A DNA stretch of 64,000 bases from contig NC_088643.1 in NCBI RefSeq assembly GCF_964019385.1, forward strand, positions 3,940,329 to 4,004,328, written 5' to 3'. This stretch comes from Sycon ciliatum. Lineage: Eukaryota; Porifera; Calcarea; Leucosolenida; Sycettidae. Below, piece after piece: positions 1 through 10,679 of this stretch (the stretch's first letter is position 1; every line of letters starts with the position of its first letter). The notes beneath the pieces were generated by a model. It searched no databases and had not been told where the DNA came from. It saw only the letters and a program-made list of their open reading frames with translations. The translations under genes and the position numbers were made by a program.

Positions 1-236
1 AGGTTCTCTAGAGTCCTCATCTGCATCGCTTTCGGATTCATCGCTACCAGCCGCGTTTATAGAGGCTAAATCTAAGCTGCTTTGCCTCAGAGCGATGGTT
101 GGTAGGGACGGCTTGGAATCCACACGCTTCAAGCTAGCCTGTGACGCAGTTGGGGACATTTTGGCGTCGGTCATTGAGGCCGACGGCGAAATACTACCAC
201 AACGACGTTTACGCACTAATCCAGAGCCACGAGTCA
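1..236 (-). CDS. FHOD: Fhod exon 11 (partial, Ser-rich linker)
   Basis: A strong acceptor (TTCTTTTCTAATCCCC then ACGCAG|) opens a frame with 78 uninterrupted codons to the window edge. The product is Ser-rich, with RKRRCGS and an acidic [12 protein letters not shown] stretch. It looks like the flexible, phosphorylatable linker between FH3 and FH1. It needs phase 1 from the previous exon. Confidence 0.65.
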
Positions 237-1624
237 CTGCGTGGGGATTAGAAAAGAACGGACAGACACACATGCAGGTATGCATACAAACACACGTGCA
301 GGCATACGCACCGACACACGCGCAGGCATACGGACAGACACACATGCATGCATACGGGACAGACACACGCGCAGGTATACGCACCGACACACCCGCAGGC
401 ATACACACAGACACACATGCAGGAATACGGACAGACACACCCGCAGGAATATGGACAGACACACGTGCAAGCATACAACAGCAGAGCATGACACAGATTA
501 GCTACTATAGAGGCCGGATAAGTTGACAGTTGACCTGCTGCACAGCTAGTGGCATGTGGTGTGAATCTAGGGAAGCCAAACTAGGTTAGGCTAGGCTACA
601 AAATTAGGACAGGTATGCCATGGCAAAGTGTATGGAGAAGCACATCCCAAACCCAGATTTCTGAGATTCAAAGTGGGTTTTTGATCCTCAATTCGGCCCA
701 AATCGGACTTTCAAAAGCCAGCGGGACTGTTTCCGATGAATGGACTGTAGGCTAAGCTAGGCTAGACAATGCATGCAGCATTGAGTAAACTCTTTGCTCG
801 AAGAATTCTGACGGGATGTGCTTTAAAAAAGCACCCTGCAGGGATGCGGAGAACACTCAACTGCACTACTATCAAGAGTATATGTACGTTTGCTAATACC
901 GTAAAGTACCGTTGATCCGCCCCCTCTCTAATTCCCGCCCCCTGTCGATTTTCTCCTTGTGAAGCGACTTCGGCGTATACAACGAAATACGATGTTGAAC
1001 CGACGCATGCACTGCTGTACACAATATTCGCCAATCCAGGATCAAAATGTGCACAATCCAGCACATTGAGTCTGATCCTCTACATTGTTGTACATCGTAC
1101 TGCACTTGACAGCCTTGATCTAATTCCCGCCCCCTGCCGAAAACCCAGCTGGGAAGTGACATGGCGTGGGGGCGGATCAACGGTACTTTACGGTACTCAC
1201 AACATAGTCAAGGTCTGTATTTCCGTGCTTATTTATTTATTTTTATTTATTTCACTCAACTCGTGGTCCATGACCAATTGGCACGCAAAGTGCGAGAGAG
1301 AGGGGTGATAGCCAACCACGGCAAGAAAAGAATTATGAATAGCATCCAGCTACAAGTCACAAACCCACTTCCCCGGACTTTGTTTTGACTTGAGTCCACT
1401 TTGGAATTGATCAACGCTTGAAACCCCCAGATGTTGGATCAACATTGAATCTAAACAGACTACAGAGCTTGACACTGAATTCGGACGGGCAAACTTGCAG
1501 AAATCAACTTACGCAAACTGGTGGATTTCCTGGAAGCACGTATGAGCAAATACACATTCCCATAAACATATGCACAAGCATGCACAAGCATGCACACACA
1601 CGCACGCACGCACGCACACACACC

Positions 1625-1686
<62 letters not shown>

Positions 1687-3429
1687 TGCACATGTGAAGG
1701 TAATGCATGATGCTAGTGTGGGTGCCAGAAATACCCCATCGGCCAACAGGTACATCTGCTTCAAGAGATAATAAGTATGAAGCCTGAAATCATGATGAAT
1801 GACAAGTACAGATGGTCAAGCAGCCCAGCCCATAGCAACACACCCAAAACCACTGTCTGGCAGAATTGCACACATCACCCCCCCCCCCCCCCACACACAC
1901 ACACGCAGCAACACAAGGGATCATCACATCACGGGAAGGGAGTGACGAGACGAGTCAGACTTACTTGACACCTACGGTCAGCTCATTCGCTGGTTCATCA
2001 TCTGGAGCAACAATATCGTACTCCTCCCGCAATGCTTTCTACAAGCAGTTTAGAGAGACAACGACAGAGAGAAAGCAAACCAATTTATACACCAGCAAAG
2101 AAACGTATAGGCGGGAGAGATGCATTAGCGCAAACATCTACAACCTGTTTAAAGCACAAAAAGCATTAGAATAAACACAGAGACAGCATAGGAATGCAGG
2201 CTGCATGTACACCATGTGGGTGCTAAGAGAGTTGGTTCTAATTTCACTTCCTTCTCTCTCTCTCGAGTGGGTCTATTGTTAGTAGTCAGATATCTGCAAT
2301 AGTCCCCACTATACAGAACAACAAGGACAATCAAGGCTTGTTTGCTGCTACTTCAAGTTTCACCACTATAAATAATATCCAATCGAATCCAATCCATGGG
2401 AGTATGTCCTTCACCTTGGCAATTTCACACACTGTCTTTCCTGTGATAATGATCCCCCCCCCCCCCATGCATCGACCAGGCGCCAGGCGTGAACTGATGA
2501 TGGTGGTGGTGGTGGTGAGAAGGAGAGCTCTGTGCCAGAACTTTGCAGCCTAGAGAGCGTGCGTGGGCAGGCGTGTGTTTACCGCCATATTGCTAAGTGT
2601 TTCTCTACCACCATAATCATTTCTCTCGAGTGGGTCTATTATTAGTAGGCAGATGTCTGCTATACATAATATCCAATCCAATCCATTGAAGTATGTCCTT
2701 CACCTTGGCAATTTCACACACTGTCTTTCCTGTATCCTAGGAAAAGGTGATGAGCTGGGGGAGACAATTGTCACCTGCTTGTCTATGCGTACTGCCTTTG
2801 CACTTGGAAGGTGGCGGACACGCAAACCAAGCTCGTGCCTCGTACTAGTGGCGTGGAGCGTGGTAACAAGAAGTTACAGCACCACCTCACAGAATGCATG
2901 TGTGCATCTGAGGGATGATCATGTTTCCGTATTGAAAGCATCACACCCACAGGCCTACACACCAAAATACTTTCCCAGTCACCAATCACCCAAACATTTC
3001 AGAATTCCATCGGCCGTGAGTGCTAAATTGATCACTCTGTGTCAAGAAGCAGCACGTTAGTTTTTGCCTTTCCCAGTCCAGTACCGCAATACAAAGGCCA
3101 GCAAACCGAGAGGACTGGTTGGGCTGGATATTGACCGGAAAATAGCATGTGCCAGTTCAAACTCGCATGCAGCACATGGTATCGTTTCTCACCTCATACT
3201 GGCTGAACTGTTCCAGGAGTGGTTTATTTCTATCAATTCCAACCTTAGCTTGGTGTTGCTGAGCATTAACAATAACAGCAGCAGCAGCAGCAACAGCAGC
3301 GGCAGCAAAAACAAGAAAAAGGTATTTTACAACAAACAAGAAAACAGCAACAGGAACAATGCTGGAGTGAATACTCACAACAAGAACAAACAGAAGCAAA
3401 GAACACTAGCGGCACCAGCATAACCAGCT

Positions 3430-3468
<39 letters not shown>

Positions 3469-4947
3469 TACACACACACGAAGTACACTAGGGTGTAAGG
3501 AGTCCCAACCCAGCGAGTTACCTATCCACACACTACGCACGCACGCATGCATCACCTCTAGTGAGCGGCAACTGTTCATGGCTACACAGAACATACTTAA
3601 CTCCAGCAGGAAACATATTACACTAGATACGCTAGCATCAAGAAACATGAAGTGAACAAGCTGATCGTGAATACCGTAAAGTACCGTTGATCCGCCCCCT
3701 CTCTAATTCCCACCCCCTGTCGATCTTCTACTTGTGAAGGGACTTCGGTGTATACAACGAAATACGATGTTGAACCGACGCATGCACTGCTGCACATAAT
3801 ACGTGCCAATCCAGGATGAAAATGTGCACAATTCAGCACATCGAGTCTGATCCTCCACGTTGTTGTACATGTACATCGTACTGCACTTGACAGCCTTGAT
3901 CTAATTCCCGCCCCCTGCCGAAAACCCAGCTGGGAAGCGACATGGCGTGGGGATCAACGATATTCTACAGTACTACCTGATGCTAACTGTAAGTTGACAA
4001 ATTGTCGGCCCATTCCAATGTTCGGCCTGTACTATATACTGCTGCTGCCTGTATACACTGTCACACTGAACCTTGCAAAACAAATTTTCAGCTGCAACAC
4101 ATTTTCGGCCAGCTATGACCAGGCCGAAAATAGCCGAAATTAAGTATGCGCCGAATATTTGTTGACTAAGAGTAATGCCTGATGCCTACGCAGGAAGTGG
4201 ACAAGGACTTACAGCGATGATTTGTTCCATGTTGTGTACTTCCAGTTTGTCTGTTCTTTCATAGTATTCATCTTGATCTGAGGATTGTGTTAGTAGCTAC
4301 ACAACCCAAACACAACAAGAGAAGACAGTGAAAAACAGATGAAAACTCAGAGGAGAGACAGACGTACAAACAGACAGATAGGCAAAGGAACACACACACA
4401 CACACACACTTCAGATGCATGTGGGTACATAATGCATTCAGCAGCGTCAGGACATGTTTGCGGAGTTAACACAGTACCTACACATTCATGTACTGGCTGG
4501 AGAGCACGCTAGAAGTTCGCACGGAACTCACGTGTGCAGGTTTAGTCCTCCACAAGTATGTTTTAGAAATGCACGGTAATAAGTACATGTCTACCAACCT
4601 GGTTAATGAGTGTCATGACCAGCGTCAGGAAGTTGTGCCCGTGGCATAGCGTCTTCTCCCGCATTGCTGATGCTAGCGTGGTGAACGGCTTTTGGCCTGC
4701 ATTACGCGGGCACGCACACACACAGACACATAGACACGTGCATGCACATACACTTGCACGCACACACACACACACACATGCTCGCGTGTGCACACACACA
4801 CATGTACGCATATGCACATGCACACACATACACACACATACACACACACACACCACACACATACACGCATAAGTGTGTGCATGCCCAAACGCCCAGTGGA
4901 CAAACAAACCATTCACATGAAGACCAAATGACGAAGAATGGTATTAG

Positions 4948-5023
<76 letters not shown>

Positions 5024-8000
5024 TATTTCGACCACACTGTCTTTTCCCACACCATCCACTGAGCGCAACCGTGGTGCACAGGCCATGCTACTCGGAGAGT
5101 CAAGTTGGGGTGAATTCTAAGTGGCCGAATGCCGCTGCTTACCTTCCTCTACATACTGTCAGACCTCGATTAACCGCACACATCCGTTTTCCACAAAAAA
5201 ATGCCTGAATAGGCGAGGGAACCGGATAATCGAACACATATACTGTATGTATGCATGGCATATGCTGTAAATCAGTAAGCAATGATTTTCTTCCGGATCG
5301 GCGAGGTCTGACGGTACTGCAACACATGCCATGTACACATGCATGTCCACAACCAAATGAGCCGCAACGTGACAAAAGGGTGCTTATGGCAAAAATTTAA
5401 CAAACTGAGTTATGGATACAGCGCAATGGCTGAATTCTCACCGCTTCTGTTGCAAAAACATATTCAAAAAGCTTGATAAATCGCACCGAAAACTAATTGA
5501 ATTCAAAAAGAAAATGTGCACTCTCAATATTGCATACTCAACTTTCAAACGAGTTTTTCTCAGTTTGATGTCGCGTGCCATAAGCACCCTTTTGTCGTGG
5601 CGCGGCTCAAATAATATTACACAGGGAGCAGAGACTTATAGCAATGCTTCTGTTGGCACCCATACCGGCTCCTAGGAACCAACATGTACCATGCAAGAAG
5701 CATGCACATCTAAACACACTACACTAATCAACGGCCAGCACGACAAAGATTTTTTTAAACTTGGGCCAGTACGACTACAGTATTCACTTTGTCTTGGGGG
5801 TTAGACATGGGGAAGTTGCCGTACTGGGGTGGTGAGCCCGCCCTTCGGCAAAGATCAAGTGCCTTACCGCGGCCGGCATCCTCCTTCTCGATTGCAGAGT
5901 ACAGCCACTTGGCTGGGGTGATCTCCTCTTCATTAGAATTCGTCATGTAGTTGACTTTACAGTTGACAAACACCAGCATCAATTCAGTGGCATTCTGAGC
6001 AACGAGACGGGACTGCAGCCAACAAACGCAAACACAGCACACACGTATGATAGCCATTGTTAGAATCATAGTGTGTGTGTGTGTGGGGGGGGGGGGGGGT
6101 GTTGCGGGTGTATAGCACCCGGAGTCTTGAAAGGGATAGACGTGCCATAACTCCACTTTTCGTACAACACTCAAATGTCTCGTATCCGGGCCCTCTTACC
6201 TTGGGACCGGATACCGGCCGTATCTCAGGATAACTTCATCTTCCATGAGCCCATGACCCATTTCAGTTTTTGATGAAGTTTATTTGGCACGTATTCATGT
6301 ACTTGTGTAGGATAAAAAAAAGAGTCTGGAGCAGTCAACACCAGAGGAGCTGGTAGCCTTAATACCTTGGAGACACCGCAACCACCACCTCTGCCCTCAT
6401 CTGTGACATAAGAGAGCAGCGCCAAATACATCTTCTCTGGTAGCTTCAGTGGAGCTGTTCACATCCACGTTCACATCTCACTTTTCCTATTTATAATACT
6501 CGTAATCGTGCAATTTTCTTCTAGTGATAATCCATTCTTTTCGGACTGCTTCCTCTTTTCTCGTTCACTCCCTGTCCTCGTTCTCTACAGTCCATTTCAA
6601 AACTATAGACGCGTACCTAGGCAAAAACCGTTATGCCAGCATCTATACCACATAAAATCTGTGATCACTTTGTGCATAATTTTTTCCAAATTGGGCGTCT
6701 GTTATCCAATCCTTTAGAAACTATATGAGAGTAATTGTGGAGCGATCCTGAGCAATATTCCGAAAACTATTCTCAAAAAGTTCCAGCCAAATTTGAAATA
6801 TTTCAAAAACCCTACGCGTCTATAGTTTTGAAATGCACTGTAGGGGGAGAGTATTGTGGCACTTTGCTTGGAATTTTCACTTTTCCATTCAGAAATTCCC
6901 TATAAATCTTCTAGGTTTCAGCGTACAAGTACATGTACACGGTTGCTCTGTAAACACATTGTAACTTTCACACAGTGTAAATTTTATCTTTGTCTTTTGC
7001 GGTTAGTATCCATATTTGATGATCCTTGGCCTTGTTTTTCCGCCATGTAAGGCATTCTTCCCCATTCAGATACAAACAAGCTTGAAGCTTAAAACTGTCA
7101 ATCAGGGAGTCGCAGCGCGCAAAGAGACGATGCGGGCAACTGTAGAGCCGAATCATGTGGATGTCAACTTCACAGTCGCCCTTGCATTGGGGCAGGGGCC
7201 GCAGGGCCGATTTCTACACGCTTGCATATGGCATCGCTTGTCTGGGCCTGCACTTGCGGTCAGCTGGTCAAGGCTACGATCGTGAGTTGCATAGATATGG
7301 GATGATGTAGAACTTCCGGATAAGGGGGAACCTGGGTAAGGGAGAGTCCAGATAAGGGGAGTCAGGATAGTATTTGGGGGAGTTTGAGTGCACATGCACC
7401 ACCGGTGCATCGTGCACCGGCACCGATGAATAAAATACAAAGATTTTAATGCAGGGATAAGCTAGTTTTCAGCAGGCACAAGCGCACAATTCTGGTGGTC
7501 CGAATGAATCCGCCTGTAGTGCAGTAGCCACTGAAAGTCAGGAGGGCACTTGAAACGACAGCCCCTAGCTACAAAATTTATGCTTCTTCCTTTTTTTTAC
7601 TATGTTCACATACCCAACTCGTGAATAATAATGAAAGACAATGGTACTGAGACTAGGACAAACGTTAAAACTATTGAGCAGGAGCTGCACCGAGACGCAG
7701 CAGTGATGGTGGGGCATTGATGGCTCTGCCGACCGGAGGTCTCGGCATCACGGCCAAAAACACTGCACACAGCTGCAGACTTACACTTGATCGCACACAG
7801 CTATGCAGCCACTGCAGCACTAAGCTGTCTTCAAATACGGCATTGAGACCATCCAAATACAGCAGCAACTCTCCCAGAACTGAATTCAAACACACACACA
7901 CACACACACAAACGGAAGCACCACATGCATCAGCAGGAGGAAAGGATTGGAGATGGTCACACAAACAATGGCTTTTAAAAAGATTAGGAAATGTGCAATG

Positions 8001-9889
8001 GCGTCATTAAGCGAGGAGCTTTGTGGGAAGTGGCATCACAAACACTAGTTCGCTGCTCAATACAAAAACATGCCATGATGTCATGATGATGTCATTTGCA
8101 TAATGTCGATGACTGACACTGTGGAGTGGGATTCACAGAAGCTTTTTTACGATGCGATACGCGATCCGATACGATCTGCGACGGTGACGTGCAAAATACC
8201 ATTCACAGAAGAAGTCAGCGATGTGACGACGCCTTGCTGATTTGGCGCGGAGTTCAATGCAGGTGAGTACGTCACCATGGTGTTCGCGTGGCTGGGTACA
8301 ATGTTTACAAATCTACAAGCAACTCCTGAACCTTTGTGCCACTTCACTGGAAAAAGGCCAAAATCGTGCATCGTATCGCATGTCGCATCACAAAAGTTGA
8401 GCCAAGCTGACCGAGTTCAACTTCTGCGTCCAGTTGCAACAGTTGCATGAGCTGCGAGATGGATTGCGATTTGGGGATTTCCCAGTTTCGTGGCCGTCGT
8501 ATGGTGCATCTCAAAAATGCGCCTGTGAATCCCGCTTGAATCAAGGTACATTTATAGCAATATACGCTGGTGGTGACTGAAATGCGACCTGTGACGCGGT
8601 GCACTCGCACTGCACGAACACTGCACACGACCACACCAGCCTCAAAGCACGAAAAACGCACGCTTCCATAATACTACAACTGCTGTACTGTCCGCATGAC
8701 CTATCTTGCAGTTACCATGGTTACCGTACACGATATCTACAAGGACGACTAATTGCACTGTAAGCATTTCCTACATGTCGACATGTTTGTGTAAAATGTT
8801 ATATGATGAAGATATCTTAAAAGAATTTTCTGGATTTTGTAACGTATACATTTGAAAAAGAAGACAACTGACCTCTTAGTACATATTGCTGGGTGGTGTC
8901 ATCTGACATACGGGCCAGCTCAGTTAGAGCATTGAGACCCTGGCAAGACAGGAACTCCTGCAGGAAATCTAAATCCTCCTGTAGAGCACACGGGGAGTAC
9001 ACAAAACACAACGGGCAGTGATGAGACAACGTAGTCAACAGGATTCGGTCTCGATCCTGGGTTGCACAGGCCTGGGTGGCGCAGGCCTGGGTGGCGCAGG
9101 CCACACATCATGTAGAATTTCTACACCCATGCAGAGTGGAGCAAGCTGATAAAGAAGCCGATCGGAAATCGGAATTTTTCATCGGCTTGAGGCTAGTAGA
9201 AAGGAGGTCATGTTGGAATGAATGTTCAAAGTTTGAATGTCAGACATCCACCACCTACTAAGCTTGAATAGACATCAGGCACGAAAAGCGTAAACCTCTC
9301 TATTGTTTAGACCGGATCACATATTTTATATAATGGGAGGTATGCATCGAAGATGGCCGTCACCTTTTTGCGCTGCAAATTGCCCCATTTTTGGCAGGTA
9401 CAACCCGCTCTAGTACATTTATGAGTATGACCTCACAAAGTTCATGATCTTTTATGCAGAGTTGGTATCACAGTGTGTACGGCTGTAGTGGACTGGCCCC
9501 TCAAAAGCCCCATTAGATCAAAACCTGGCCCCTCAAAAGCCCCATTAGATCAAAACCTGGCCCCTCAAAAGCCCCATTAGATCAAAACCTGGCCCCTCAA
9601 AAGCCCCATTAGATCAAAACCTGGCCCCTCAAAAGCCCCATTAGATCAAAACCTGGCCCCTCAAAAGCCCCATTAGATCAAAACCTGGCCCCTCAAAAGC
9701 CCCATTAGATCAAAACCTAATGGCGGGAAATTGATGCATACTGGTACACATGTACGTCACATTATCTAAAGGATGTTGTGATTTCATGAAATGCATCACC
9801 AGTTACTCACGTGAAGGAGACGCTTGAGAGCAAAGAGAATTTTGCGCATGATGGTCGGTGGGCCATCTTGCAACAAGAGCGTTTCTGTA

Positions 9890-9964
<75 letters not shown>

Positions 9965-10624
9965 CGCACGCACAGACTTTGACTACCGGTATGTCAAACG
10001 CAGTCACGGAATGGGATCCGCAGCTGCCAAGGACCCTCCATCACCACACCATACACCAGCAGGAATACTACATACTACACACAGAACAAGGACTGAGTAA
10101 GAACAGAGTGACCACAGTGAAACCTGCCTAAGATGGCCGCTCAAAGGACAGTCAAAGTGTGGTCTCTGTTACCAGGTGGTCTCCTTATCCAGGGTCATTT
10201 TACTGGAAAGAGATTCCTTGTATTGGTCCTGGTTGCAGTGGTCTTCTAGGACAGGTGGCCGCCTTATGCGAGTGGTCGCCTTGACAGATTTTACAGTATT
10301 CAGTTGCCAGTATAATGTTACCATGCCAACTCACCAATAGTTCTGTTGACTCTCACGCTCAGCTTGGTTCTCAGCAGCAGTACAACACGTCGGTTAACTT
10401 TGAGCTCCTTGTCATTTAGAAACACTGGTGTGTCATCGTGTATTTCCGAGAGGGAGAGGTCTACGTCCACCTCCACCGCCTCTTTCATGTTCCCAGTGCC
10501 GGGAATAATCTGAATGCAACATTCTGACACCTATGTGCGCACACAGATGGACACACGTGCACGTGCACACACATACACACACACACACACATACACACAT
10601 GCACGCCCTCAAATACAAACACAC

Positions 10625-10679
<55 letters not shown>

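Larger units (their letters stand above)
237..1964 (-). other. Fhod intron 10 content
   Basis: Holds a degenerate CA-rich repeat (about 245-480), miniature transposon family A copy 1 (897-1195) and a long CA tract (1577-1684). A missing small exon could lie here, but I could not identify one. Confidence 0.5.

Noticed and set aside
234..526. Overlapping frames encoding His/Thr or Val/Cys repeats
   Set aside because: CA microsatellite shadows. The same reasoning removes similar frames at 1418-1771, 4563-5103, 9807-10131, 10433-10910, 15009-15524, 48877-49181, 49743-50252 and 60893-61256 (repeat part).
9494..9717. Regular 32-bp repeat resembling a CRISPR array
   Set aside because: Units are directly adjacent with no spacers, and the locus is in an intron of an animal gene.
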